A DNA stretch of 64,000 nt from Mya arenaria (GCF_026914265.1 NC_069125.1:7937617-8001616), one strand, 5' to 3'; positions 1-13,012 are shown, numbered from the stretch's first letter. Notes: generated by a model not told the origin, from the sequence alone. Translations and numbers: made by a program.

Positions 1-192
1 TATATTATTGAGGATTTATGGGGATTTTCTCATACTTGTCACACGGGTTTATATGCCCGCTCCGAACATGTGTTGTTTTTATAATTTTGATTTCACAACA
101 TTGAGTCAGAGCCTGGAACGACTTCCTGAGCCAGCACAAGAACTTTATAGAGGTGGTACAGTGAAGCAATTTCGAGACCGCATGTCCGTTTA
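1..192 (+). other. Unidentified open frame, end only
   Basis: An open plus-strand frame ends with a stop at about 190-192. Its last third reads LSQSLERLPEPAQELYRGG followed by a basic tail, which looks like protein rather than random sequence. It enters from outside the window, or from an exon whose start I cannot place. I do not recognise the family. It could be the tail of a host gene or of a transposon protein. Confidence 0.2.
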
Positions 193-206
193 ACTCTCGA
201 AACTGA

Positions 207-512
207 TGGCCACCCGCCTTTACCACGTCGTCGCCTGTACCAGGTCCCGCGCGTGTACCAGGCCCTGGGCCTTTACCACGTCATGTGCCTGTACCAGGCC
301 CCGCGCCTGTACCAGGTCCTGCGCCGATACCAGGTCTTTCACAGGGACTGGATCGTAGGGACCGCATAGCGGCGGAATTCGATTCCGAGGATGAAGAAGT
401 CGGCCTAGGCGTGGATGGCGACTCGCCGACCGTATTCGAGAGAAAAACGAATTTTATAAAGAGGAACACAGTACCCAGAATCCTCACATATTTTGGCATT
501 GATCGTAATTAA
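207..512 (+). CDS. Hypothetical Pro-rich open frame
   Basis: This frame is open from a TGG after the stop at 204-206 to a TAA at 510-512; no ATG opens it, so it would have to be an internal or last exon. It begins with about five imperfect repeats of a Val-Pro-Gly-Pro-Ala-Pro type unit (DNA period about 18 bp, 225-345). An acidic patch follows (FDSEDEEVGLGVDGD), then a basic C-terminus ending TYFGIDRN. Local base composition is more GC-rich than the surroundings, which fits coding DNA. It lies just behind the open frame that ends at 192, so both may belong to one gene or one mobile element. The family is not recognised. Confidence 0.25.
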   Translation, partial: WPPAFTTSSPVPGPARVPGPGPLPRHVPVPGPAPVPGPAPIPGLSQGLDRRDRIAAEFDSEDEEVGLGVDGDSPTVFERKTNFIKRNTVPRILTYFGIDRN

Positions 513-1003
513 AAATCAAACGAAAACTGTTACAAACTGTTGTTTTTATTTGAATGTCATGATGCTTGCGAAACACATAATAATATTTTTATTGGCCGAA
601 CTAACTTTGATATGTCCCCCGTATACTTTGTATGAAATGTCCGTTATCCGACTTAAACCTCGCTATCAGCTCTCAGTTAGAAATATATATTTGGATATAA
701 GAACGATGTAGCTAATCGAATCACTTGTTATTAATAACTGACCAATAAAGTAATTAAGACAATGATGTGTGACCATAAGATTGACTTAAGTCGCATTTTG
801 AATAGAACATAACAGAAATTTTATAACACTTTAGTATAAAAACCTCATCGTAATAACAATATGTTTAGAAACCAAAAAAGGGCATTTTAACATAAGTCAT
901 ATGAATAGATTATTTATATTTTAACACAAGTTTGTGTATACAAATATCAAGAATTTCGTCAATATGTAGGTATAATATGAAAAGGAAATGAGTAATGGTT
1001 TTG

Positions 1004-1004
<1 letters not shown>
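513..1004. other. No gene seen
   Basis: AT-rich sequence with only short, non-conserved open frames. I see no repeat ends or exon signals. Confidence 0.4.

Positions 1005-1028
<24 letters not shown>
1005..1028. repeat. (TA)n microsatellite
   Basis: About eleven TA dinucleotides, in the 5' approach to the hairpin element at 1218. A second short (TA)n lies at about 4475-4494. Confidence 0.9.
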
Positions 1029-1034
<6 letters not shown>

Positions 1035-1217
1035 CATATCACGCCTCCAACATAAATGACGCAACGCCATTGGTCTAGGATTGGTCACGTGGTGACCCGA
1101 TATTTTTCCATTTTGGGTCACCAAATTTATATCGTACCAAAATGGCGTCCATTTTCCGATTCCGATAAATAAATGAAACATTTAAACATGTAAACAGGTT
1201 GTCGACGTGATATAAAC

Positions 1218-1343
1218 GTTACGGGGTTAGTAGATTATATCCTATCCAAAGGAAACCATATCGCGTGAGAGCGAAGCTCGAACCCGAATATGGTTTCCTT
1301 TGCCCCGTATATCCCATTCCGGGTCACCTACTAACCCCGTAAC
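1218..1343. repeat. Hairpin (foldback) element
   Basis: The two ends are perfect inverted copies, GTTACGGGGTTAGTAG against CTACTAACCCCGTAAC. Nested inside is a second stem, AAAGGAAACCATAT against ATATGGTTTCCTTT. The loop carries the GC-rich stretch GAGCGAAGCTCGAACCCGAA. The 126-bp unit would fold into one long hairpin. It resembles the hairpins at 16162 and 21514 in layout but not in sequence. Probably a small non-autonomous DNA element; superfamily unknown. Confidence 0.7.
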
Positions 1344-4300
1344 TTATAATATCGTTATGTATCCAATAACATTAAAGTGTAATCACTACAGTTTAGGATA
1401 AAATGCAATACAATACAATACGTTTATTTCGGCTTTAAACTTACAAAGTTTATAGCAGTGAAAAATAACATATGAAAAGTGGTGAACAGAACAAAGGGAT
1501 ACTAGTATTACAATCCACAAAACAACATGTATCATAGTCGTATTTACAAAGGAAGTGAAAAAAGACAGAGGGAAAACTAAACCAATTATCGCAATCTATC
1601 ATCCTTAAGCTAAACTTTACCATTTAAATTTTTGGGTTATACTTTCACAGCAATTATTGATGGGCAATTATTCTAAAATACCATTATTACACTTATAGCC
1701 ATTGTTGGTTCAAGGCAAATAGCGGATTTAGTAGGGACAATGAATGGTTTTTACTGACGTAAAATGTGTGAGCTTGTTTCAAATACTTACTATGGAAGCG
1801 TTAAGTGGACACCCGAATATCCGCACGAAAGCCATCAAAGATATGTTGTTGTACATGTTGGTCGCAGTATCAGTCTTAAATGGTAAAACAATATTTTAGA
1901 TATGATAATTTATACTATAAGAATACCTCCAACACGGTTTTTAGGCAGTCCCAGTAAACCCTATATGGTCATGTAAGAAAACAATATTAATAGGCACATA
2001 CATACATTTGCCTTGTTAGACCTTAAGCTGCTAATTGACCATGCCCCCCCCCCCCCCACATACACACCAGGGGGAATTTTGAAGATTAAGATTTTCTTAA
2101 AGCTTAAGCAAAACGCAACATAATGAGATATGTTTACGCTCTGAGGGAGGGGGCATAAGTGAGTAACGGACTTTTAAACTACATTACCCTAAGTAGCTAC
2201 TTTTAAGATTTATCTGTACTTTTTCTTCCATGTATAATGATCGTTTATAAGATAAAAGTTGGTAAATCATCGTTCTTAAGTTCTATGAAGGTTTTCTAAT
2301 ATTTCATACGGCGCGAATTTGGTGGAAATTACGTTACTGTTAAAACGTAAGATAAAAAGCAACGTTTTTATAGAAATAATATGTTACACAGAGTGCTAAT
2401 ACAAATTAAGTCATGTTATTTTGCTTTTAAAAGAGGTATGCCATATCTTAAATACGTATTAGACGATTTCATCAATAAATCCCTAAACTTTCTTATGATT
2501 GTGCAGATAACGCGTGTGTAATTTACGTTACTTGTAGTTATATTTTGCACAATAACGATTGACGCTGGTAAATTATGAAAACCCTTTACACAATTAATCA
2601 CTTTAGTTATACGCACGTTATATTCTGATTTTATTTCTAATTTGAACCACTGATAAAACCTACGTAACCATGATTACGTTACTTATACAAAATATTTGAA
2701 TGTTAATGTTAAGTTGCATGTAGAAAATGGGTTAGATCAAATAGAGTTGCCAAAAAAATGTTAAAACACAATAATATGAAAACATATGTATTTGTTCAAC
2801 ATAAATTGTAAAAAGGCCTATAAAATATATTTTTTTTAATTCATACTCAATACAGCGTGAAAATTCATTAAAATGCAGTTTACAAACATAAACATAAATT
2901 GTGCTCATGAAACGGGCCGGACAACTATGGGAAAGTTCATTAACAATCCAATTGTGAACAAAACTGCCCTTTTCCTTTGGTCAAGTTGCATGGTCCTTGG
3001 AAACTGCTGATAGAATGCCTTTTAAAACCATGTGAGGATGTTGCACATAAATTTGTCGGCAATGCAACACCATGATACATTCGGAAAGCTGGTTGATTAC
3101 CCTGATTTATTCAAGTAAGTTGAATGCAAAGAAAAGAAATGTGCTAACATTCTGGTTATCTGGTCCCGAAACAAGAACTCCTACGGACTGGATGGCTGTT
3201 ATGGGCAACGATGACATAACCTTAATGCCATGTCTACTTTTCGACCAGTGGAAAATTGACAACTTTGCAGAAAAGTTTTGAGACCCAGTTTATCTAAGAG
3301 AAATATGTTAAAATCTTACAAGTCTTGAAGGTGCCAATGTTGAAATATTTTACAAGGAGGCATTGTTTCAATCTTAACAAGAGGCAGGCATTAACACGGC
3401 CATTGTTAGATTTCCAGATGTCCTAGTGGTTTGAGCGAGGTATTCCAGGTGTTTCATACTGGTGCAGGTAAGAAGCGGCGATTTTTTAATGGAAATGAAA
3501 TTGGTGAAAACAAAGGATCAGATATGTGTTCAGTAATAATAGCCATTCATAGCTTCACAAGGTGTGCTACAACAATGGCGCCCCTTTAAATCATCCTAGA
3601 AAAGAACTTATACCAATTCCATATAGCTTCACTGTCTAACCTTAGTCACATTCTTGAAGGAATCGAATGCTTTGTCTGCCGAATGGTAAACCAAAATATA
3701 CACAGGTGAACAGATTGAGATATGACACATTCGGCAAAAATTAACCTTGGTTTACTAAAACATTTGTATTATTTGTGGTAAATCTTATATGGGAGTAAGA
3801 GTGCATCTTTAAAAGTATTACGAACATATACATCATGTATTTGTTTAACAACACTATTGATTTGGGATTGGGAGTCAGCATAAAGTGTAAATAAGAATGA
3901 CTACCCAAGTTCATTGAACATTTTTTACAGATATAGACTATGTATGACCACGGCTGTTCTTCATGCTATAAACTGTGTATACAAATGAATCAGGTTTACT
4001 CTTTAATTTAAACCAAAATTTCACAATACGTATTGTTCGCAAAACATATCAATAACTATTGTACAATTAGATGAATACCAATATTTAAGTAAAGGCACCT
4101 CTGTATCACTGAATGTCTTGGAACTAGGTTTTTCATCATGTTCCTTTTCGAAAAATACTCTTGGAATGTGTGAATCAATGGTGAGGTCAAAGAACGTGTA
4201 TAACAGAATAGAACAGAACAGAACAGAGCAAAACATAAGTATTAGCTTGACCATGTGCAGTTCGTCATTATTACAATAACATAACAACAGTGTTGTTTTC

Positions 4301-4971
4301 ACTGCACTAGGTCTTGCTATAAATGGCAAAGCGTATATTAATGCGTGATTTTAATTAAATTATGCATCTAGAAAAACGATCAAGAAAAGAAGAATACGTT
4401 GATTAATATTCGTTACAAATTTTAAGGATCGTCCAACAGCTTGTGCCGTTCAAAAAACGCACGCGACCACTGATATTATATATATATATATATCATTATA
4501 ACAGAGCTATACAGTAAATGTACTTTATTGGTTCATCATGTCATATTTAGTTTTATCATATGCTTAACATTGTTTCCGATTTAATGTAAACATCAAGTTT
4601 CTTCTCTGTATTACACATGCGCTACATAAAAATACAACTTCGAATGTTTGTACATAATTTAATTGGAAACAATAATAGCTTAACTGGTAATATTCAAACA
4701 AGACATAAGTTGTTGTCTTTTTTCTTATTTTGCTTTCTACGGTAAATATTTATTTGAATATGGTAGTCCATTTTTCATCTGAATCATATTTCCTTTTGAT
4801 TTCATAAAAACATTTTTCAAACGTTCATCGCTATCTAAACAGGAAATGACTCTATAAACATATTATAAAACTATTATTTCATCTAAGTTATTTTTAGCAG
4901 CTTTGAATTTTAATGTTAAAAAGTGTGCTAGCTTGTCGGAAACCCGTAACGAATCGTCCTAAGCCCATAAC
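1344..4971. other. Intergenic, no convincing gene
   Basis: Mostly AT-rich, with a poly-C run at about 2044-2058 and an (AGAAC)n-like patch near 4205-4235. The frame at 3072-3281 (+) contains PETRTPTDWMAVMGNDD followed by LLFDQWKIDNFAEKF. This is reminiscent of a mobile-element-associated mollusc protein that I recall only vaguely, so it is treated here as a possible relic, not as a gene. Confidence 0.3.
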
Positions 4972-5239
4972 CAGTGTGTATATATACCGCGTGATAAATT
5001 ACGTCATATATGCTACAACAGAAGGCATCATTTTGCTTAAAATGAAGACTTAAATCAAAGATAATTTTGTTTTACTACACCATTTTATTTGACACAAAGG
5101 ACAGTCTAAGCCGCTAAAAGAGCCACGCCTTCGTTTTACTACCGGAATTGGATAAGGAGATGAGGTGATTAGTTTCATCAAACACTTTGACAGACCTGTC
5201 TCCAAAATAATGTTTTGACAGTTCTCCGTCAGACGGCCG
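4972..5239. mobile_element. CAGTG-ended MITE, left half only
   Basis: Starts CAGTGTGTATATATACCGCG, continues through a GATAAATTACGTCATA motif, and stops at the central CCGTCAGACGGCCG palindrome. It matches the left halves of the complete copies at 35972, 38570 and 40113. The mirror-image right arm is missing and a degenerate tandem repeat takes its place. Confidence 0.75.
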
Positions 5240-5402
5240 AAAGACTATCTACCGAAAGACGTAAAAATATAGACCGAAAATCGTAACGAAATCAATCCAA
5301 AGACGTGACTCCATCGACCGGAAGCCATAACATTATCGACCGAAAGCCATGATACTACCGACCGAAAGCTGTAACACTATCAAACGAAAGCTGTAACAGA
5401 TA
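5240..5402. repeat. Degenerate tandem repeat, about 22-24 bp
   Basis: About seven diverged units around the pattern GACCGAAAGCCATAACACTA, joined directly to the broken centre of the neighbouring MITE. Confidence 0.65.
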
Positions 5403-5845
5403 ATCTTCCACAATCTTGATTAACACGTGACACGGCAAGGTGACAGCGTATTTATGACATTGATCTTATACTTGGTGACGCATATCAATAGACACACATT
5501 CAAAAGACTGTTTTTGAATTGAATTGGGTAATTTGTACATACGAACAACTCGAACAATGTACTGGCCGTTTTAAGTATAATGATTTTAAAGGCCTTTCAC
5601 AATACAAAATTGGGTCGGGAAGGCCAATAATTAAAACGTTTTAAAATTTCATTTTCAATTTTATTCTGTTTTGGGGATAAAGAATACATCCTTTGCAACA
5701 CGTTTTGGTGTGATAAAGAATGAGTCAATTTTACTGAGGGCAAGTTATGACAGATTTGTTGAAATTCCGTTTAAGCATTATCTCAGGCATGTCTTTCAAC
5801 ACTACGTTTTATTTTTACCTGGCTTCTATTATTTACTTTGAAACG

Positions 5846-5846
<1 letters not shown>

Positions 5847-5927
<81 letters not shown>
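5847..5927. repeat. (TA)n(GA)n compound microsatellite
   Basis: About 24 bp of TA repeat runs into about 58 bp of GA repeat. The Arg-Glu repeats in an overlapping open frame come only from this microsatellite. Confidence 0.95.
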
Positions 5928-5929
<2 letters not shown>

Positions 5930-8207
5930 AACTTAACTGTTACCCCGCACTGTTACCCGCGAGCGCTCTGTTACCCGCTGACGTCATAGTACGTGCGATG
6001 CTGCGTTTCGCTTTGTTTATATTTTGGTATCAGAGGTTTCGGAACATTTTCCGAAAATGATCAGTTTTATCTGAGACCAATAACACAATCCTGCTCCCAG
6101 GTTTTGTTCGGTACAATAAAATGAATATTTCCCCCCTTGAGATGACCAGTGTATCTTGTCAACCCTCACAAACACTGTCGAACTCGGCTCAAACCTCGGC
6201 CATCATTGTTGCCTCTGGTAAACAAGATGCACTGTTTCCCGCGAAGAAGGCAATATTTTTAAAGTGTCCAAGTATTCCATCTGGTTCATTCCACGTTGTA
6301 TTGTGGCTTTATATTTAAGCTATATTGTATAAGGTAGGGGAAAATAGTGACTTCAATTAGCAAAATACATGCACAAATATGTTTTTATTAAAATATAAGC
6401 AATCATCAAAAAGCCACACAACATTGACAAATGTATATGGTGTTTATTAATATCTTCCTAATTTTCAGTCACTTTTGTAAAAAAAAAAATGCAAACGCTT
6501 TTAGGACCAAAATTAAAAATTATATTTTTTCGTAAAATTCGCTAAGCCCTAAAACAAATACACGTGTATGAAAGGACCTTTCTTCAAAACTTGAAGATTA
6601 AAAATCTTGCTATAAATTGAAGTATTCCTTTCACGGATATGGACCTTAATTAAGTTTACATAAATTAGGCTGTTTTGATTATTTTAAAACCATGAGCACA
6701 CTGTATAAAATGAGGTTGTGTGTATATTTTAGTAATTTAATATACATGCGTATAATGCTGGTAAATTTTGTCACTGTACTATCATAAAATCCATTTAATA
6801 ATGTATAAGTAGACTGTATAAACATCAAATCATAATTAATGTTTCTGAGAATAAGTCCTTTCTTATATAGTGAGTGGTAGAATTGAATGGCGTCAAAATC
6901 TGTAAAAAGAATGAATTTCTTGTATTTTTCATCAAATATTTTTTTCTGTTTAATACAGCTCCACACTCCTTGAAATTGGCCATTTGATTTTGTACACACC
7001 AGATAAATAATTAATGAAATAGAATAGAATGCACCATTGAACAAATTTTGAGGAAATTTAATAACTATTAAGGGAGGGGACTCTTTGCAGTAGGTTTAGT
7101 TGTCCGCCATTTTTTATATTTTGCGCCTTTCTAACTTGTTCTTTAGGTTTAATTCGGTGCGATAATCTCACATTTTTTTACCAAGGGCACGAGGGATTCT
7201 CTCGTGGAAATCAAGCGTAGACTGAAAACATTTGAAACTCTGATGTGTTTTGCTCATGTGTATCAGTGGACATGCATTTTGAACATTCACCAAGAGGGGG
7301 TTATTGATATGCATGTAGAACGTGGCAATAGATCTTGGAATGACAGTTTCTCGGACACAGAGAGCTTAAATGTTCTTTTAGATCGAAGTAGTACTAGTGC
7401 TATATATTCGTATTTTGGTAGGAGGCTCATGTCAAAGTTGTGCTCTACCTGCACTCCCTCTACTGCGAAAGCCTGTATCCACCTGTATCTTATGCAGGGG
7501 TGTCATAGAACATATGTTTTTTGTTGTTGTTTTGTTCATTTTTTGTGATTTTGCTTGCAATATTTTAAATAAGCATTGAAATATCCATCATATAAAAAGA
7601 ACTTACAAAATTACTGATTGTAATATATGTATAGAAACTCTAGTTCTAAACGATTTCGAACAAAACAATTCATTGTCTTTATTTCATTCTGTTACATAAT
7701 ATCATGCATATCAAGTGTATCTATAGTTACAGACATGTTTGAATTGCATTCTAATCATTCAAATATTAAAGCAAAGATATACTGGAATTGAACAGCTTCA
7801 CTACGTACATACTGGTATTTGATCAAATGGCTTTTTTTAGTTAAGGTCATTTACAAAATAGGAGTTACGTTAAAAGATTGCCATTACCAATTAAAGTGTA
7901 TTAAAATACTGAAAAAGATTAATAAAATGAACTATTCTTTTGGACAGGTAATAGATTGGTTTGACAGCAGTTTTGAAGTAAATGAATTTCATTTCTACTT
8001 GAGCGTTCCCATCTTGTTTGTTGTCGCTGCAGTTTCATCTTCCATGCAGTGTCTCACTATCATATATTTCCTATAACGGATGAAACATCGTATTGCTTTT
8101 TTGTACCTCGAACCAGAAAATATGTAAACATTCATCAACATAATTTACAAGTTATTCATTATCAATTGTATATAAGCAACAAAGACGTATGCTGAAAGTT
8201 GTTGTTA
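5928..8207. other. No gene seen
   Basis: 5930-6000 has three spaced TGTTACCC-type motifs and a TGACGTCA (CRE-like) site, which look like the edge of an unclassified repeat. The open frames at 6121-6318, 6679-7044, 7204-7548 and 7819-8076 show no recognisable domain and no clear exon borders. Confidence 0.35.
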
Positions 8208-8213
8208 TTTATT
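8208..8213 (-). terminator. Poly(A) signal of GST-A
   Basis: AATAAA on the minus strand, four bases after the TAG stop, implying an unusually short 3' UTR if it is used. Confidence 0.55.
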
Positions 8214-8217
8214 AAGT

Positions 8218-11200
8218 CTATGATTTTTCCGACCAAGTTTTCTTTAACCATGCAATTCCGTCCTTATCACATTCTTCTAACAACGGCTTCACTTTTCCTT
8301 TCACTCGTTCCATCCACTTCTTAACATTGCCATTGGACAAGTACAAATCTCCCTGACCCAACGAATCTAGTTGCATCAATTCGCAAAGTGCCTGCAAATC
8401 TGCGACCGAGATGTCATCACCAGCAAGAAAAGAGCGGCCCTTCAAAAAGCTGTTTCCTAGCTGTGTGATCACATTTGCTAGTCCTGTCTTGTATTTTGCA
8501 ACTTCTTCCTGGTTTATTGGTCTTCCAGCGAGAGCTTCAAAGAACTGTAACAGCATAAAAACGTGTCATCTTAAATGTGTTTAAATATTAAACGCTGCTC
8601 AACGATTTCATTGATTAACGCAATTAAACATGGTTTTTGGGTCTTTAATTATATTGTTAAGTGAATGACTTATAGCGGCTTATTTCTGCCATTGCGTGAT
8701 TTCGGGGAATACAAATGAGAATTGCATACAAACTAAAATCCGCCATGCCCCCGAACCAGGCTTTCAATTTGGGCTAACTCTTTATGCCTTTCATTCCCTG
8801 TTGTACGATTCAATTACCCTTTTCCCTTTTGCAAAGAAATGATTGAAAGTTAATTTTTAAATGCATTAAATCAAACTATCCAAATCTTTAATTATTTTTA
8901 TTAATAAGAAGTAATTTCTTCTTTTTGTGTAGGATTAGTTTGATGCAGTACTTTGTAGTAGTTAGACAGCATCCAACTGTATAAAACGGGTTATTTCATT
9001 GGTTGGCTTCGCCAAAATGATTATTCATTGGTCAATATCGTCATCAAAAATACGCCTGGAAAATACTATTGAATCGCAACGTCAAACGCATGAGCTACAA
9101 TGAAAGAACTACCGAAAACATAGCCGTTATAAATGTTATATTGTATAATAGTTGTTCGCCACAAAGGGACATTGCAAAAACAAGACCAAGACTTCGCTCT
9201 GTTTGTAAATTAATCTTGAATGAATTCGGACTGTTTGTTTCATGCCAATAAGTTCAGATATGTAAATCCTTTCAATTGTTGACTGATAATATGTGTGTTC
9301 ATCTGCTTCTGTTTTGTCACGAGAAAGAAAATTATCGTTAATTTCTTAGGGATACGATTTACGACCATTGTGATCTCGAGACATTTAAGGCGATTACAAT
9401 ACCAATTTTGATGCAAGGCATTAAAGATGTCGCGAATGCTGTTGAAACATGACTAAAAGGAAGCAGATGTAGTTTACTAGCATACCATTTTTTACGGTAC
9501 CTTGGTACAAGGGTTCTTTAGTTATTGAAAGAAATCAGATTTTCAGCTCAAGATCACCCTTGATCGGCCCAACTGGTGTCACAATAGTTAGAGCGCTGGT
9601 CATCTATGAGGGACCTCTACCAAGTTCGAGGTCTCTTGGCCTAATTATTGATACGAAACTATGTATTTTCAGATTATGGTCACAAAGACCTTGCCCTTTG
9701 GCCCTCATACCTCAAAGGTAAACTCTAACCGTAAGTAGGGTGGTGCTAAACCCGGTACCCAGTATCACTTTCCAGTGATACCGGGATATTATCATATGAC
9801 AAATATCGGGGTAAAATGTGTATTAACTGCCTATAATGTTTAATTTAATTGTATATGTGCTCGTCTCTTCAACTTTGGAGAAATAAAACAATATATCTAT
9901 CTTTCTATTTAAAACAGATTACATATTACTGAGGGTCAAATGACATTATAAGGACCGGCCACCGAAAGTGTATATGAACGGAGGCATTAGCTGAGGTCCA
10001 ATTACCGTCGGGGGCTGACTGGCCGGGCCTTAAATTGCCATATGGCCCAAAGTTGTGTGTTAATATTTCTTATATCTAATATTCTACCGAACATTTTATA
10101 CCATTCAATATATTTAAAGCGCTTTAGATATGTTTTTGAACAGATCTAATAAGGTTCACTTGAGACAAATAATCGCCCCTGTGAAACAAGCCAGCCGCAT
10201 TTACCTGTTGTATGACGTCAACGGCCCATATAACATTTTTGGCGAGGTCCGGACCGGCCAAAAATATGACCGCTGACGTCAAAAATACGGACTTTTTTAT
10301 CAAAAAGGGACACAATTATGTAAGGTATAATATAAAACGATATTGACCTGGAGCCTGAAAGCCGTAGTTGCATTCAATCGAATAGTTGAATGGTGCCAGT
10401 GTAGGTATTCATCAACGCGAGCCCTCTTTTTCGGGTCTTTCGGGTACCAGTGATCCGCCACTTCGCTCTTCTGGGCAATATAGCATAATATTGCTGCACT
10501 AGATAGAGAAAAAAATAATTATAAATGGTATCGGACCAACAAATATAAACGTTTTGGATGCCAGGTAAGGCAATATTGTTCTGGAGTCATTAGAAACGGG
10601 TTTTCTATGCATATAAAACGTATCCATTTTCACCCCAAATCTGTAAAAAAGAAGTTGTTTCGACAAGAATGCAAAAAAATGGTTATTTAGTCCGATTTCA
10701 GTAAGAGGAAATAATACATCTGGAACTTTATCAAATATTCAATTGATACCACAAATTAATCATGTCAGCTGGCGTCAATATTTTACATTATGGTAAATGG
10801 TTTATTTGAACATTTTATTTGTTGGTCGAACTCCGAAAGTATGATCCGGCTGTATTTAGTTATGTGTATTGTTTTGTTCTGTTTAGGACTTTTTAGCTGG
10901 TCTGTTGTGTGTGTGTGGGGGGGGATGTTGGATGGAGGTATTGCCAATGCATTGGCGGCATTGCGGCCGTCGACGTCGTGCGAATCTTTAACCATAGCAA
11001 TACCCCGAAAACCTTTCCATAAATAATCTAATGATATGCATTTATTATAAAACAGTTCTCTTATATATATATGTCATTCTGAATCACGCGTTGTCAACAT
11101 GTTTTAAATGCATTTCAAAATACGTTCTGTTTACTTTTCAGTTTCAGTTTCGTTCATTCGTGTTCCATATATTGACTTTATCATATCATTTTTTCTCCGG

Positions 11201-12933
11201 TTAATTCAGTTTTGACCTACAAATTGGCGCTCAATTATTACTAATTATGTAATCCAACCCATAAGTATGTAAAATTTAGATATCTGATAGTGCCTAATTA
11301 TTTTGAATTTATTTAAAGTGGTTAAATGTGCAGGAAAATAAAATGTAAAGAATGCACAGATAAACATATCAGTTCTCGTCTGCTTTTCAGCTAATATGAA
11401 GAGCAAAAATACAAACTACAATAACTTTATGTATAGTGAAGTTATGATAATTTATTTTGCATTATTAGTAATCGGCAATCAATAATCTTTCAAACTAACA
11501 AGGATTCTATTAATGAAACTATCGGAAAATAGCTGATCTGTCGGTCGTTTGTTTTAGACACTCATTATATAATGCCAAAATTGCTAGTGCATTTTAGATA
11601 TTTACATAAAGATACATAGACATAAAGATTCATTCTATATTCAATTGATATCGATTAACCATTTTAATTTTGTTGTTACAATTTTGAATGATACCATGAA
11701 GACTCTTATTCTTATATGATTAATTAAAGGGGTGTAATTACCCACCATTTTAATATGACAATGAAGCAAATTCAATTTGTTTGTTAAATATGCACTCTTA
11801 CTCCGAAATAAGATTTACCACAATTAATACATTTTTTTAAATATATCAAAAAGGATGAATACATTTCGAAAACAATGGATCTTATGAAGTATACCGAGTT
11901 TAATTTGAAAGAAATGTGCAGAAAACAGTATTTCTACCTTATGAGACGATAGTACCAGATTACAATAAATATTTAAGCACTCACCAATCATTTAATATTT
12001 TTGCGTTTTCAGCTATTAAATACACGGTTACAATCTTGTTATCAGAAATTAATAGTTTTTTACAAATGCATTATTTAGTAATTAGTTTGACACTCAAAAT
12101 TTATGTTTGTTATACATCTGTTTGTATAATTTTTGAGTAAGAGTGTCACTTTTAATAACATAATTTATGCTTTAAAAATATCTTTATCAAACAAATCACT
12201 GAACCTTTGTTACTTTAAAATGAAATACGTATTACAAAATATAAATTGTTGTATTTATGATGGATGGATTATATTAAGTACGTACCTTTCTCCTAAGGTG
12301 AATCCGTTGTCCTCTATGAAGGGAACCTGCTGACTGGGGTTGATCTTGGTGTATTTGTCCTGTTTGTGCTCGCCTGTGAAACGATGGTATGTGAAACAGC
12401 ATTATAAATTATCCGCACGATAGTTACTGAATAGTAACGCAATTATCCGCACGATAGTTACTGAACAGTAACGCAATTATCCGCACGATAGTTACTGAAC
12501 AGTAACGTAATTATCCGCACGATAGTTACTGAACAGTAACGCCTAACATGCTTACGGAAGTTAATGTGAAAACAAAGAAAACACTCAAAACAATGAAGCA
12601 AGTTAAAATATATGGTCAAAGAGTGTTAGAAATAAATCAATTTATTTTTATTTTTTAATATATTTATATATTCAGATTCTGATTATTTCCCAAATGGATT
12701 GCTAACATACATTTGTTTATTTACATCGATCTTGTAAAAATTCATATATTATAATATTTATTTATTTATGTGTCTATTATTTATTCAATACAAAAACTGC
12801 TAACATAAAAGTACTTACCCGCAAAAAGATCCACCTTTACAAATTCAAAAGGAATTTTGTTCGCTTTCAACAAAATATAAACCGCCCTGCTAGGCTGTGA
12901 CCTTAAATCGGCGTACAATTTTAATGGAGCCAT
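8218..12933 (-). CDS. GSTT1: Theta-class glutathione S-transferase A
   Basis: Coding exons, in order of translation: 12933-12819, 12373-12286, 10498-10348 and 8544-8218. All introns are GT-AG with phases 1, 2 and 0, and the joined frame is 681 bp (226 aa), the normal theta length. Theta GSTs conjugate glutathione to electrophiles in the cytosol. The thioredoxin-fold half opens MAPLKLYADLRSQPSRAVY, with the expected catalytic Ser at 12, the cis-Pro in QVPFI at 56 and the glutathione-binding Glu-Ser at 67-68. The helical half has ARVDEYLHWHH and the fold motif DDISVADL. It is the most divergent of the three copies and is shorter at the exon 3/4 junction. A TATA box lies upstream at about 13003, and intron 1 holds a 34-bp tandem repeat close to exon 2. 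Whether it is theta-1 or another subgroup cannot be told from one window. Confidence 0.93.
9570..9905 (+). repeat. Possible decayed SINE in intron 3 of GST-A
   Basis: A polymerase III A-box-like GTTAGAGCGCTGG is followed 30 bp later by a B-box-like AAGTTCGAGGTC, then an unrelated body and an A-rich end near 9890 (GGAGAAATAAAAC). This would fit a tRNA-derived SINE. No second copy in the window confirms it. Confidence 0.3.
11784..12155 (+). mobile_element. TTAA-flanked MITE, family 1
   Basis: About 365 bp between TTAA at 11784 and TTAA at 12152. The left end is TATGCACTCTTACTCC and the right end GAGTAAGAGTGTCACTTT. Full or partial copies lie at 15186, 38165, 40735, 44732 and 54091. TTAA target duplication is typical of piggyBac and Kolobok elements; which of them mobilised this family is not shown. 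It sits in intron 2 of GST-A. Confidence 0.8.
12407..12542. repeat. 34-bp tandem repeat, four units
   Basis: Four almost identical 34-bp units containing ATTATCCGCACGATAG and the perfect palindrome GTTACTGAACAGTAAC. They lie in intron 1 of GST-A, only 33 bp upstream of the exon 2 acceptor. Confidence 0.95.
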
Positions 12934-13002
12934 TATACCGTTTGCACAACCCATATGTCTGGTAGTAATTCTTAAACTAACAATATGAACCTGACAGTGT
13001 AC

Positions 13003-13012
13003 CTTATATAGT
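13003..13012 (-). promoter_or_regulatory. TATA box of GST-A
   Basis: TATATAAGG on the minus strand about 70-80 bp upstream of the GST-A ATG, which allows a start site about 30 bp downstream and a short leader. This is a position-based inference. Confidence 0.45.

Noticed and set aside
5747-5989. Frame with Tyr-Ile and Arg-Glu runs
   Set aside because: Produced by the TA/GA microsatellite.
6679-7044. 121-codon minus-strand frame
   Set aside because: Low-complexity AT-rich composition with no domain, no exon borders and no similarity to other frames.
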